Shown: positions 1-9,926 of the stretch, in pieces
Layout: each line of letters begins with the position of its first letter
Numbering within the stretch: position 1 is the stretch's first letter
From: Candidatus Parvarchaeota archaeon
GTDB taxonomy: Archaea; Nanobdellota; Nanobdellia; Parvarchaeales; Parvarchaeaceae
Assembly (NCBI GenBank): GCA_023380615.1
Contig: JAMCRO010000027.1
Location: forward strand, 1-43,847
Direction: 5' to 3'
Length of the DNA stretch: 43,847 nucleotides
Position numbers and translations under genes: made by a program
Notes under the pieces: model-generated
Told to the model about the DNA's origin: nothing
Database searches by the model: none
Seen by the model: the letters and a program-made list of their open reading frames with translations, nothing else

Positions 1-61
1 TAATTCTATAGGTGCGTATGATTTTATTTAAATAACTGATGGTTATAGAAAAATTAGTTAC

Positions 62-775
62 TTACGAAGTTTCCGCAGATACCTTTACAGGCAGACTACT
101 GTCCAAATAAAGCGTAAAATCCTTTTCATCCAAGAGATTACCTGCCTTTTTTACTCTTTCTTTATAAGGGACTTTCAAATTCTTTAGCAGATAATTTCCT
201 TTAGTATCTAAAATTACTTTTATCTTATCATCATAAACTACATTAAATTTCATAAGATCTTTTTTAGGAAAATAGTTTACATCTATTTTTGTCTTGTGTA
301 CATTCATATTTTTATCCATAGAATAAAACTCATAACACTCTTTCGGATGATCTAAAATTAAATTTTCTGTTTTTTTAGTTTCCTCATTGTGTCTTGGTAG
401 TTTCCCATAAATAATTTCTTTATCATTGAAGAATTCTATAGACGGAGCGGTTACATTTGAGTAAACCAACCCGAAAGCTCCTGAGCCCGCGGGCATCCTT
501 CTTGTTATACTCACAGGATTATCCTCTATCTGTTCATCTTTTAATTCTGGTAGATAATAGGGAAATGAGTAATGTAATGTGAATATATCCCTGGATATAT
601 CTCCACTTACCGCCTTACCAAGCAAAACATTAAGTGTTCTTTTGTGAGTTTTTTTGGTATAAAGAAACTGTCCTGGAAAGACATTATCTGGCATATCAAT
701 CATTTCAAACCCGTCGGAATCTTTCACTGGCAAACTACCTAAATCAAATTTTATTGAGCGTATTCTACTTTCCAT
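62..775 (-). CDS. hypothetical protein (237 aa)
   Basis: Long ORF in a compact gene-dense context; no recognised motif. Confidence 0.7.
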   Translation of the reverse strand: MESRIRSIKFDLGSLPVKDSDGFEMIDMPDNVFPGQFLYTKKTHKRTLNVLLGKAVSGDISRDIFTLHYSFPYYLPELKDEQIEDNPVSITRRMPAGSGAFGLVYSNVTAPSIEFFNDKEIIYGKLPRHNEETKKTENLILDHPKECYEFYSMDKNMNVHKTKIDVNYFPKKDLMKFNVVYDDKIKVILDTKGNYLLKNLKVPYKERVKKAGNLLDEKDFTLYLDSSLPVKVSAETS

Positions 776-841
776 GATAAATGTTCTTAAATAAATAAAA
801 GAGATAGATTGATATAAATACTTTACAACCTAATCAAAGTT

Positions 842-2200
842 TTATTGTATTTTTGAAAGATCCAATTTATAGGTCTCCTTTGAAAGCAGTGCCGAAGTCA
901 ATATTAGAATTTCTCCAACTATTATGCCTATTGCCGTAATCCACCAAAATGAACTCAAAGCTGCATGCAGGGTAGTTACGTTTGTGGTGTTAGTTAAAGG
1001 ATTCACTGCCCCTATTGCTGCAAGTATTATGACCGAACTCCATGAACCAACTATAAAACCCCCATTGAACGATATTCCAACGCCTGTGCTTCTTACTCTG
1101 GTAGGGAATTTCTCAGCCAGATAAGCAGGTATAACCCCGTAAGCTCCAGTTGTTACGAATGCTAATACCGATGCTAAGAAGCCTGCCATTAATATACCGT
1201 AAGCGCCTGTGAACATGCCATACATTGTAGGAAATGCAAGTAGTATTGCTAATCCTGAAAATATGTACAAAGCTTTCTTTCTCCCTATAATATCACTTAT
1301 ATAACCGGATAAGAAATACCCGAGTAATGACGTTAAAATTGCAACTATCACTATGTATAGGAAGTCAGGGAAGCCTATACCAAAGAACTCGGGTAAAGTA
1401 GTGGGATAAAATCCTAAAGTTAAGCTATATATCCAAGCTATTCCTGTCATTGCAAGCATGCCTACAAAAAAGGAATTTCTGTACTGTTTATTAGAAAAGA
1501 CAGTCTTTATTGGGTGTATATCAAGTTTCTTTTTCTTGCTTATATCTGACCACAAGTAGGACTCTGGCATCCTTAGCCTTATTATTAAACCGACTATTAC
1601 TGGTATTATACCTATGAAAAAGAAAATTCTCCATCCTGCTCCATAAGCAGAACTTATGAATGAGCTACCGTATGTAAATCTTAACGTTAAATAAACCCCT
1701 GCAGCCAATGCATAACCAATAGGGTAACCTCCCTGTAAAAGTGAACCAACTCTTCCTCTGTATTTAGTATTCACGCTTTCAGTAACAATTGAAGAACTGT
1801 TTCCGTACTCTCCGCCGGCAAATATTCCAGTTATCATTCTAAAAAGCACTAAAAATATTGGAGCAGCAATACCAACCTGTGCATATGTTGGCAGCAAACC
1901 GGTAGCGAATATTACAATACCTAAGCCTATTAAGGTTATTACCATTGCCAATTTTCTTCCTCTCTTATCAGCAAACCTTCCGAATATAAGACCTCCAACC
2001 GGCCTGAAAACAAGACTTATAAAGTATATTGCGAATGCACCCATTATGGCTAGTATAAGATCTCCCGCCGGGAAAAACAATGTGGCTATTACTGGAACTA
2101 AAAGAAACATTGCACTTAAGTCATAAGAATCAAGAATCCAACCGGATAGACCACCTGCAAAGATTCCCTTTAACTTCTTGCCGTTGATGCCTATCTGCAT
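842..2200 (-). CDS. MFS transporter (metabolite:H+ symporter-like)
   Basis: 12-TM pattern; MFS motif 'GRFADKRGRKLAM' and repeat-2 equivalent 'SDIIGRKKAL'; 'RMITGIFAGGEYGNSSSIVTE'. Confidence 0.9.
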   Translation of the reverse strand: MQIGINGKKLKGIFAGGLSGWILDSYDLSAMFLLVPVIATLFFPAGDLILAIMGAFAIYFISLVFRPVGGLIFGRFADKRGRKLAMVITLIGLGIVIFATGLLPTYAQVGIAAPIFLVLFRMITGIFAGGEYGNSSSIVTESVNTKYRGRVGSLLQGGYPIGYALAAGVYLTLRFTYGSSFISSAYGAGWRIFFFIGIIPVIVGLIIRLRMPESYLWSDISKKKKLDIHPIKTVFSNKQYRNSFFVGMLAMTGIAWIYSLTLGFYPTTLPEFFGIGFPDFLYIVIVAILTSLLGYFLSGYISDIIGRKKALYIFSGLAILLAFPTMYGMFTGAYGILMAGFLASVLAFVTTGAYGVIPAYLAEKFPTRVRSTGVGISFNGGFIVGSWSSVIILAAIGAVNPLTNTTNVTTLHAALSSFWWITAIGIIVGEILILTSALLSKETYKLDLSKIQ

Positions 2201-2274
2201 TTAAGTTTAAAACATTTTTTAGTATTTAAAGTTATATTTCTGAGATATCTGTGTTTATATAAATTTTAGGCAAA

Positions 2275-3051
2275 TTAAATCAAAATGTAAATAGAGATAG
2301 CAAGTATACCGGTAAAAATTATGACTAAAGATTGAAACAAACGCAGATTTTTAGATTTTATTGTTCCAGAAACTCTTGCGCCTATGAATGCACCAATAGC
2401 GGCACCTATAACTAGGAGAGGGATGTAAAGCAGCGTATTTCCTGGAAAACTTATAGTTCCTAAGTGAAGCAACCCTCCAAAAACAGAAGTTATTATCATT
2501 GCAAGTATTATAGTTGAGAATATGATTTTAGGGTTCATTTTACGTACCGCAGTCATGTATGTTCCGGTTATACCTCCTATACCCATGCCGGTGAAACCGG
2601 AGATTACACCCGCTATCAAACCGACAATGCTCACGTCCTTTCCAAGCTTCTTCCCAGGGCTTTTATAATCCTTTATTTTTCTTTGTTTAAGTGTAGCCGC
2701 AAGAGAAAAAATACCTATGGTTAGTGGGATAAAGCCAAAAACTCCCTTGAATACTGCAGTGGGTATGACAAAACTAAGCAGAGAACCCAAGAAAACGCCT
2801 ATTAACCCCATTACAAGAAGAATCTTAAATAAATCCAGATTTACAAAGCCTTGCCTTATGTTTGAGTATGAACCAACAATTGAGCTTGTTGATATCGCAA
2901 TTAGACTTAATCCGCTTGCAGAAACGGAGCTTAATCCCAGATAATAAAGAAAGAAAAGCACAAGCAGTGCCCCGCCACCTATACCAGACATATTGCCTAT
3001 GAATGCTATAAACATTGCAAATAAGGGCACTATAATTAGTATTACAAGCAT
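2275..3051 (-). CDS. TauE/SafE family sulfite exporter-like permease
   Basis: Two-repeat TauE/SafE pattern: 'GNMSGIGGGALLV' and 'GVISGFTGMGIGGITGTYM'. Confidence 0.85.
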   Translation of the reverse strand: MLVILIIVPLFAMFIAFIGNMSGIGGGALLVLFFLYYLGLSSVSASGLSLIAISTSSIVGSYSNIRQGFVNLDLFKILLVMGLIGVFLGSLLSFVIPTAVFKGVFGFIPLTIGIFSLAATLKQRKIKDYKSPGKKLGKDVSIVGLIAGVISGFTGMGIGGITGTYMTAVRKMNPKIIFSTIILAMIITSVFGGLLHLGTISFPGNTLLYIPLLVIGAAIGAFIGARVSGTIKSKNLRLFQSLVIIFTGILAISIYILI

Positions 3052-3132
3052 ATCTAAATAATTATATACAAATATTTATACTATGAACTTAAAATCACAA
3101 TATACAACTGCGATTTTTGTCTTGGAACAAAT

Positions 3133-3657
3133 TTATGCTTTCTGAGTACTATTAAGCTTCAATAAAAGATAAGCTGAAGCCATTCCTGTTAAGATGTATA
3201 AAAATATAAAAATGTAAGTAATTGTACTACTTATTGAGGCTATTGAAGTTGAAGGAGAAAGATAAACATACAACAAAATGGAAGATATTGGATTTATAAG
3301 TAAGAGAATAAATATGCCGAGTAATACTAAAAAGCTTATTAAAAACATCATAAATATCTTAAAATTACTTATTTTAAAATTTCTAGATTTAATATAAAAA
3401 CTCATAAAAAACATAAAGGCAGCCGAAAAAAAAAGAAGTGATACAAGAATATACAACCCCTCCCTAAGATTTATTGCAGTATCTGCTATAGAAAGTACTG
3501 TGCTTGATAAAGAAGGATTCGCCGAAATTACTTTAGAGATATTACTTGAATTAAACCTGAATATGGATTCATTACTTATTATAGTTACAATTGCGGCAAC
3601 TATTGCCGATACACCTGAAGATATTGCTAATATTGAAGCATTTGTTTTAATTTTCAT
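3133..3657 (-). CDS. hypothetical multi-TM membrane protein
   Basis: 174 aa ORF with 4 hydrophobic segments, 6 bp from the end of the surface-protein gene. Confidence 0.65.
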   Translation of the reverse strand: MKIKTNASILAISSGVSAIVAAIVTIISNESIFRFNSSNISKVISANPSLSSTVLSIADTAINLREGLYILVSLLFFSAAFMFFMSFYIKSRNFKISNFKIFMMFLISFLVLLGIFILLLINPISSILLYVYLSPSTSIASISSTITYIFIFLYILTGMASAYLLLKLNSTQKA

Positions 3658-3663
3658 ATTTAA

Positions 3664-6600
3664 TTAACTACATACCTTATTATAAGAAAATTTAACGGAA
3701 ACAGAACCACCAGAAATTATACTTCCTGTACTTATTGAAGGAGTAAAAGTAATCGTACAATTATTTGCAGTTAAATTAACTATGGGTATAGAATAATTCA
3801 ATTCCTGGTCTATAAGCGTATTGAATTTGATTGTAGATGAAGTGGAATCCAAGATTTCACCATTTAAATTAACTTTCCAAGTAGCTGAACTGTTGAGACC
3901 TGACTCAGAGAACGTTGTTGTTAGTGACTGGATGCTGGGTGCTGATGAATTCTGTATTACAGCAAACGCATCTATTGATGCTGCCCCGTTATTAGCTGGA
4001 TTATTGCCTCCGCAACTTGATGAATCAACTACGTACCACATGTATGCATTATTTGTGCTCAATATTGAACCATTCTGTGTTGAAGCCGAAGAAGGTGATC
4101 CTCCCATGCTGCAGAATACCAGGGGATATGAATTAGACAAACCGGCAGAAAAGCCAGAGTAGTAATTGCCAGAGTTATAATTATAACCGGGAGTAGATGA
4201 CGCAGATGCTATTGAGTAATCAGAACCGTTGAAAACATATGCGGCGGCTAGCTCATTGCTTGTAGTGCTTGTGCCCAGGTTTATGGAATAATTGCCAGGA
4301 GCCTCCATGCAGTAATAAAGATCTGTATAAGTCCTGCTTTGCAGATGTATGCAGTTTGGAGGCAAATTAAAACCACTGACAGAAGAGCCACCGTTTGCAA
4401 ATGATAGAAGAACCGTGCTGTTCCCTTTTGTGTCTATACTGTACTTTAGTAAATTATCCTGTGAGCCTACCGTGTAGTATGATTTGAATTTTATGCAGGA
4501 TTCTACAGGAGTGAAGACAACATTGACAGATCCGCCAACTATCTCCGAACCTGATGAAACCGAAGGAATAAATGTTATGTTGCAGTTGTCCACGCTGCTG
4601 TAAACATCAGATATGGAGTAGTTAAGCTCCTCATCTATTGGAAATGTAAATTGAATTTGATTGCCGGTCAATGTCTTGTTTGCTCCGCCGTAATCCACGC
4701 TCCATGCAAGACCGCTGTTGAGACCTGACTCAGAGAACGTTGTTGTTAGTGACTGGATGCTGGGTGCTGATGAATTCTGTATTACAGCAAACGCATCTAT
4801 TGATGCTGCCCCGTTATTAGCTGGATTATTGCCTCCGCAACTTGATGAATCAACTACGTACCACATGTATGCATTATTTGTGCTCAATATTGAACCATTC
4901 TGTGTTGAAGCCGAAGAAGGTGATCCTCCCATGCTGCAGAATACCAGGGGATATGAATTAGACAAACCGGCAGAAAAGCCAGAGTAGTAATTGCCAGAGT
5001 TATAATTATAACCGGGAGTAGATGACGCAGATGCTATTGAGTAATCAGAACCGTTGAAAACATATGCGGCGGCTAGCTCATTGCTTGTAGTGCTTGTGCC
5101 CAGGTTTATGGAATAATTGCCAGGAGCCTCCATGCAGTAATAAAGATCTGTATAAGTCCTGCTTTGCAGATGTATGCAGTTTGGAGGCAAATTAAAACCA
5201 CTGACAGAAGAGCCACCGTTTGCAAATGATAGAAGAACCGTGCTGTTCCCTTTTGTGTCTATACTGTACTTTAGTAAATTATCCTGTGAGCCTACCGTGT
5301 AGTATGATTTGAATTTTATGCAGGATTCTACAGGAGTGAAGACAACATTGACAGATCCGCCAACTATCTCCGAACCTGATGAAACCGAAGGAATAAATGT
5401 TATGTTGCAGTTGTCCACGCTGCTGTAAACATCAGATATGGAGTAGTTAAGCTCCTCATCTATTGGAAATGTAAATTGAATTTGATTGCCGGTCAATGTC
5501 TTGTTTGCTCCGCCGTAATCCACGCTCCATGCAAGACCGCTGTTGAGACCTGACTCAGAGAACGTTGTTGTTAGTGACTGGATGCTGGGTGCTGATGAAT
5601 TTGTAGCTATCCCCAATGCAACTATTGATCCTGCGCCACCGCTCATTGAACAGGAACTTGCATTAAATTCATCAAATATTCCAGAATAATTTGTAAGTAA
5701 TTGATTATTATAAGACCCTCTTGCAGAAAATATGTTATTACCTCCGCCAGCGCATATAACCAAAGGATACTCCGAACTTAAACCTGTTCCTATTACCCCA
5801 GAGCCGCTGCTTGTTGAGGAGCTACTAAATGAATAGTATGTACCATCAAAAACATAAGCTCTAGCTACTTCATACGAATAATTATTATCGTTTAAATTTA
5901 CACTGTAATTTCCCTTGTTCTCAATACAGAATGCTACATACCCTTGATTTTGTTTTTGTAACTGAAGACAATTTGTGGGAAGTTTTGGTGTGGGCAGGTT
6001 AGTACGCCCTGTGGATACAACCAAGATCACAGTGCTTAAATAACTACTATTTACAGTATAAGACAAAACGCCATTCTTAGAATTGAATAAACTGAAATTT
6101 TGAACACATTTTGATAAATTGACAGTAGAGGACTGTTTAAAATTTATGTAGGTAATTGTATCTATAGGTGCAGAACCACTAGCAGGAGACGGAGAATATA
6201 TAACTTCGCAGGAACCTTCTCCTAAAACAACATTTTTAACATTAAACTCTTGATTTTTCCCATTAAGGTTAATAAAGTAAATTAAGTTACCGTTTGAAGA
6301 CTTATTAATTCCGCCATAATCTACTGACCATTCAATACCATAAGGCAGATTTTCCTCTTTAAATTCAGTTATATTCTTTGTAGTATCATTAACAAAAACT
6401 GTATTATTCTTGAGTATTAAGGGAGAACTTTGATTTACGCTTTTTATATTCGATATAAGCGCAGCTAGCTTACTGATTGATAGGTTAAGATTGGAAGAAT
6501 AATAATCAAACTGATTTAAAACTGATGAATTTATAAGTTTATTAAGTCTTGATATTGAGGAATTGAGCGAGTTGTTCAATGAGTAATTCAACGAAACTTC

Positions 6601-7365
6601 ATAATTGTACAGCTCATTTATTAAACTTGCATTTATATTTGATAAAACACTTAAAGAATAATTTAAAGACTTTGAATTAGAATCATTTAATATAAGTAAC
6701 TCTTTATACAATTCATTTATTATAGTACTGTTTATATTTGAAACTACTAAATTTAAATGCGAAAAGGAATTATTAAATGAGTCATTTAAAGTTTTTAAAG
6801 AACTATTTATAGATTTGTTTATACTAAACTCTGAGGAATTTAAGCTTTTTCCAATGTTTGTAACGGTTGAATTTAACCTATTTATAGAAGAGTTTAAAAG
6901 CAATATTGAATCATTTAGGTTCCCGAGCATAACATTAAAATTGTAAGTAAAGGAAGAAATAGAACTATTAAAGCTCATTATAGAACTGTTAAGTATAGAA
7001 ATAGATTTGTTTAATGCTATATCGGATAAATTTAATTCATTTATTATATTATATATTTTGTATTTTGGTGCATGTAAACCTTTAAGAAAATTATTAGGAG
7101 TAGTTGGAATTTTCGGGGAGGGGGGAATTGGTGGAGTTATATTAGAAGGCAGTGGGTTGGTTATATTTACTAAAGGTGTGGGTAAATTTTGCAGGATATT
7201 AGGCAAAAATGCACTATCCAAAGCCGAATTAGCGTTTATAGAAGTATAACTAAATTTATTAAAATTATTAAAATTAGGCAGATTAAACAAAACAGAGAAG
7301 ATAACCACTACTGCAAATACTAACACTAAAAACCTAATGTTTTTTCTCGTAACCTTAAATAACAT
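3664..7365 (-). CDS. large secreted/surface protein with Asn-glycosylation-rich coiled-coil-like stalk and 'TFSESGLNSGLAW' modules
   Basis: 1233 aa; N-terminal hydrophobic segment 'FLVLVFAVVVIFSVLFNL'; many NxS/T sequons; repeated 275-aa block. Confidence 0.85.
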   Translation of the reverse strand: MLFKVTRKNIRFLVLVFAVVVIFSVLFNLPNFNNFNKFSYTSINANSALDSAFLPNILQNLPTPLVNITNPLPSNITPPIPPSPKIPTTPNNFLKGLHAPKYKIYNIINELNLSDIALNKSISILNSSIMSFNSSISSFTYNFNVMLGNLNDSILLLNSSINRLNSTVTNIGKSLNSSEFSINKSINSSLKTLNDSFNNSFSHLNLVVSNINSTIINELYKELLILNDSNSKSLNYSLSVLSNINASLINELYNYEVSLNYSLNNSLNSSISRLNKLINSSVLNQFDYYSSNLNLSISKLAALISNIKSVNQSSPLILKNNTVFVNDTTKNITEFKEENLPYGIEWSVDYGGINKSSNGNLIYFINLNGKNQEFNVKNVVLGEGSCEVIYSPSPASGSAPIDTITYINFKQSSTVNLSKCVQNFSLFNSKNGVLSYTVNSSYLSTVILVVSTGRTNLPTPKLPTNCLQLQKQNQGYVAFCIENKGNYSVNLNDNNYSYEVARAYVFDGTYYSFSSSSTSSGSGVIGTGLSSEYPLVICAGGGNNIFSARGSYNNQLLTNYSGIFDEFNASSCSMSGGAGSIVALGIATNSSAPSIQSLTTTFSESGLNSGLAWSVDYGGANKTLTGNQIQFTFPIDEELNYSISDVYSSVDNCNITFIPSVSSGSEIVGGSVNVVFTPVESCIKFKSYYTVGSQDNLLKYSIDTKGNSTVLLSFANGGSSVSGFNLPPNCIHLQSRTYTDLYYCMEAPGNYSINLGTSTTSNELAAAYVFNGSDYSIASASSTPGYNYNSGNYYSGFSAGLSNSYPLVFCSMGGSPSSASTQNGSILSTNNAYMWYVVDSSSCGGNNPANNGAASIDAFAVIQNSSAPSIQSLTTTFSESGLNSGLAWSVDYGGANKTLTGNQIQFTFPIDEELNYSISDVYSSVDNCNITFIPSVSSGSEIVGGSVNVVFTPVESCIKFKSYYTVGSQDNLLKYSIDTKGNSTVLLSFANGGSSVSGFNLPPNCIHLQSRTYTDLYYCMEAPGNYSINLGTSTTSNELAAAYVFNGSDYSIASASSTPGYNYNSGNYYSGFSAGLSNSYPLVFCSMGGSPSSASTQNGSILSTNNAYMWYVVDSSSCGGNNPANNGAASIDAFAVIQNSSAPSIQSLTTTFSESGLNSSATWKVNLNGEILDSTSSTIKFNTLIDQELNYSIPIVNLTANNCTITFTPSISTGSIISGGSVSVKFSYNKVCS
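3890..5601. repeat. 825-bp in-frame tandem duplication (copies 3890-4714 and 4715-5539) plus 62-bp third partial copy (5540-5601)
   Basis: The 62-bp segment starting 'ctgttgagacctgactcagagaacgttgttg' recurs at 3890, 4715 and 5540 (offset 825 each). The 275-aa block is exactly repeated in the translation, and the nucleotide copies look identical by eye. Confidence 0.93.
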
Positions 7366-7424
7366 AACCTATATGATTATAATTCATTTATAAATATTCC
7401 TATATTTAAAAATTAAAGATAGTG

Positions 7425-7844
7425 TCAATTTATAGCTGCTATTTTTATGTCAAACTTTAACGTCTTTCCTGCCAATGGGAAATTGAAATCCAATGTTACA
7501 TCATTTTCATTTACTGCAACCACGGTTGCCTGCATACCATTGTTGGAACTGACCATCATCCCTTCTTTTACTTCTTCTCCCTGAAATTGGGTCTTTGGAA
7601 TCTTTATTACCATCTCTTCGTGCCTTTCACCGTATGCCTCTTCCGGTTTAATTGTTATGCTCTTATTCTCTCCAATCTTCATGCCCACTACAGCATCATC
7701 AAAACCCTTTATTACCTGTCCTGCGCCAACCTCAAAGGATAATGCATCCTTTCCTTCGTTAGAATCAAAAACGGATCCATCCTCTAGGTAACCTGTGTAC
7801 ATTACCTGTATTTTATCCCCTTTTTTAACTTCTTCGTCTGCCAT
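7425..7844 (-). CDS. FKBP-type peptidyl-prolyl cis-trans isomerase (cytosolic)
   Basis: 'KGDKIQVMYTGYLEDGSVFDSNEG...VGAGQVIKGFDDAVVGMKIGENKSITIKPEEAYGER' FKBP fold signature; SD-like 'gaggtga' upstream on the minus strand. Confidence 0.95.
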   Translation of the reverse strand: MADEEVKKGDKIQVMYTGYLEDGSVFDSNEGKDALSFEVGAGQVIKGFDDAVVGMKIGENKSITIKPEEAYGERHEEMVIKIPKTQFQGEEVKEGMMVSSNNGMQATVVAVNENDVTLDFNFPLAGKTLKFDIKIAAIN

Positions 7845-7933
7845 TTAATTCACCTCAAAAAACCTATCTATCAAGTATAGAAAACCATACAAGATTCAAT
7901 TAAAATAAACTAATAGTATATTAAACTTACTAT

Positions 7934-8071
7934 ATCCACGAGCTTTTAGTTTAAATTTAAGAATAACTGTAGCTAGACAGTTGCCGTAGCCAATGGCGGA
8001 CTCATTTGAGAAAATCACAGCATGTACTATTGTTTGGTATGTCCGCCGTTCTAGGAACACAGTGCGTGGAT
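7934..8071 (-). ncRNA. candidate structured RNA (or MITE-like element), class unknown; strand uncertain
   Basis: Plus-strand coordinates: closing stem atccacg (7934-7940)/cgtggat (8065-8071); stem aatggcggac (7992-8001)/gtccgccgtt (8041-8050) with one G-U; hairpin aactgt (7965-7970)/acagtt (7977-7982). Lies in the longest gene-free gap of the window. Minus-strand 'ctataaac' TATA-like sequence lies about 26 nt before 8071. Confidence 0.4.
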
Positions 8072-8119
8072 TTGAAATTAGAGTTTAATACCTTTGTTTA
8101 TAGCAGCAGAGCTAGAAAA

Positions 8120-9655
8120 TTAACTTATATCCTGTAATGGCAAATTCTTTACCATTTTTAAAATGGTATTATTTAATTCTGTTAAATAGCTGGTGTTCAA
8201 AGGAGCATAAGCCGATATGGAGAGAATCCCTCCGTTATACATTGTATAAAATTGATAAAAATAATCTGAAGTAATTGTAGAGTTACTGCCAATTGCTGGT
8301 TCACCGTCAATTGTAATATTATACTTGTTTGGAAGATACGAAAATGAAGTGTATAAATCGCTAAAATTATTATAAATCGATGTTGGAGAATAAGAAAATA
8401 CTTCAAATATACCTTGAGTCGGGCTATTTAAATAAAATGCGTAACCTGCATAATCAACGCTAAGATTGCTAGCAAAAACCATACCCGGTATATAGGAGTC
8501 AACGTAAGAAAGGAGGGCTTTTGGTGTTGTAACGCTAATAGGCTGCAAACCGTTTGAAAGCTCTGCTGCCGCAATTAACTGTGAAAGCATTGTTTGATTA
8601 ATTACATACGAACCTTTTGGAAGAACAGAAAGACTGGAAACTGAAGTTGGAGCGGGATTAAAAGCCGACTTAAGCTGTGCTGATAAAACAATATTAGATA
8701 CTTTTAAACTAGAGTTTAAGGCTTTGTTTATAGCAGCAGAATCCCTTGTTAAGTTAATTATTAATGAACCATACAATGGCACGCCATAATTATTTGAGAA
8801 ACAGAAGCTAAAACCAATTGAACTGTTATACTTACTATCAAACTCTGCCGTGCTATTTATATCAAGGAGAGAGCATGCCTGTCCGTTATAACTTGCGCTT
8901 TTTATGTACTTTACCTGCAGGTATTTGCTAAGTGTATTATTAACTTTGGTTATATTTACATTGCTTAAATCGCCGCTGCTATTCAAAAGAGAGGTTATAT
9001 TTCCTGTTATACCGCTTATGTTGTCTGTTTTCAGCGAAAGACAAAGCAAAGAGGCATTGTTTATGCTCGTGTCATTTACTGATGCGCCGACTGCTGTAAG
9101 TGTTTGATTTGCTGCCTGAGAAATCATTGTGAAAGGTATGCAAAGAGATGAATAAGTTCTATTAGATATGCTTGTTAAATTTATGTTATAAAGAAACGAC
9201 GGAAATGTTGATAGATTTAAGCTGCTGTTCAAGGCCACAATACTTTTTAGCAAAGAAAGCACGTCTATTGTAGTAGTTTCCTTTGTATAAGGTGAATAGT
9301 GTGCAATATAACCATTTATTGGCAGATTAAAGGAAAAATCTGCCGGGCCTGCTGCTGCACTTAAACTCAGGAGCATGCTGTAAGACATATTGAAAGGCCC
9401 GCTAGTATTTGAAAGTTTAGATGAAACTGAAGCAAGCTGATTTATATTGGATACACTATAATACTGGCTGCTTGCTGCTGAAATCTTTAAAAAAGGGACA
9501 TAACCCTCATAGGATGCAAAGACGAATATCAAGAAAACTGCTAGTACAATCACCGCTGCTATTGCCGCATATCTGTGCTTTTTTGCGCCATTCTTAGGGA
9601 TTGGACCCATCTGTATGCTTGTGGAATTTGGCTGTATGCCTGTAGAATCGTCCAT
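8120..9655 (-). CDS. hypothetical membrane-anchored extracellular protein (511 aa)
   Basis: Single N-terminal TM ('AAIAAVIVLAVFLIFVFASYEGYVPFL') followed by Ser/Asn-rich ectodomain with many sequons. Confidence 0.8.
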   Translation of the reverse strand: MDDSTGIQPNSTSIQMGPIPKNGAKKHRYAAIAAVIVLAVFLIFVFASYEGYVPFLKISAASSQYYSVSNINQLASVSSKLSNTSGPFNMSYSMLLSLSAAAGPADFSFNLPINGYIAHYSPYTKETTTIDVLSLLKSIVALNSSLNLSTFPSFLYNINLTSISNRTYSSLCIPFTMISQAANQTLTAVGASVNDTSINNASLLCLSLKTDNISGITGNITSLLNSSGDLSNVNITKVNNTLSKYLQVKYIKSASYNGQACSLLDINSTAEFDSKYNSSIGFSFCFSNNYGVPLYGSLIINLTRDSAAINKALNSSLKVSNIVLSAQLKSAFNPAPTSVSSLSVLPKGSYVINQTMLSQLIAAAELSNGLQPISVTTPKALLSYVDSYIPGMVFASNLSVDYAGYAFYLNSPTQGIFEVFSYSPTSIYNNFSDLYTSFSYLPNKYNITIDGEPAIGSNSTITSDYFYQFYTMYNGGILSISAYAPLNTSYLTELNNTILKMVKNLPLQDIS

Positions 9656-9699
9656 ATCATATATTACAAAAATATACTATAAAAATCTATTCTTTTTTA

Positions 9700-9921
9700 T
9701 TATTTGTAAGTTATTTGCTTATTCTGCCGGTGAAAACCGACAAGCGTTACTATAACTCCTACCACAAAGATACCCAAACTTGTAAATAGTATAATGCTTC
9801 CTATTGATTCTGCGGATTTGCCGTAATATTTTATGATAAAAATGTCTATAAAAGGCAGGATTAAGCCGGTAATGAACAGTGCCAAACCTGTCAGGATTAT
9901 TGAATTAGGTTTTAATGCCAT
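9700..9921 (-). CDS. small two-TM membrane protein
   Basis: 73 aa ORF with two hydrophobic helices, 5 bp from the neighbouring FKBP gene on the same strand. Confidence 0.6.
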   Translation of the reverse strand: MALKPNSIILTGLALFITGLILPFIDIFIIKYYGKSAESIGSIILFTSLGIFVVGVIVTLVGFHRQNKQITYK

Positions 9922-9926
9922 TGAAT

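Noticed and set aside
3821-4987. Plus-strand ORFs 3821-4162 and 4718-4987 with the same translation
   Set aside because: Antisense shadows of the two identical repeat copies of the surface-protein gene; identical only because the underlying DNA is duplicated.
7931-8075. Intron-containing or permuted tRNA hypothesis for the structured element
   Set aside because: The 7-bp closing stem resembles an acceptor stem and 'ttcaaatc' occurs on the minus strand, but no T-stem or anticodon arm could be paired consistently.
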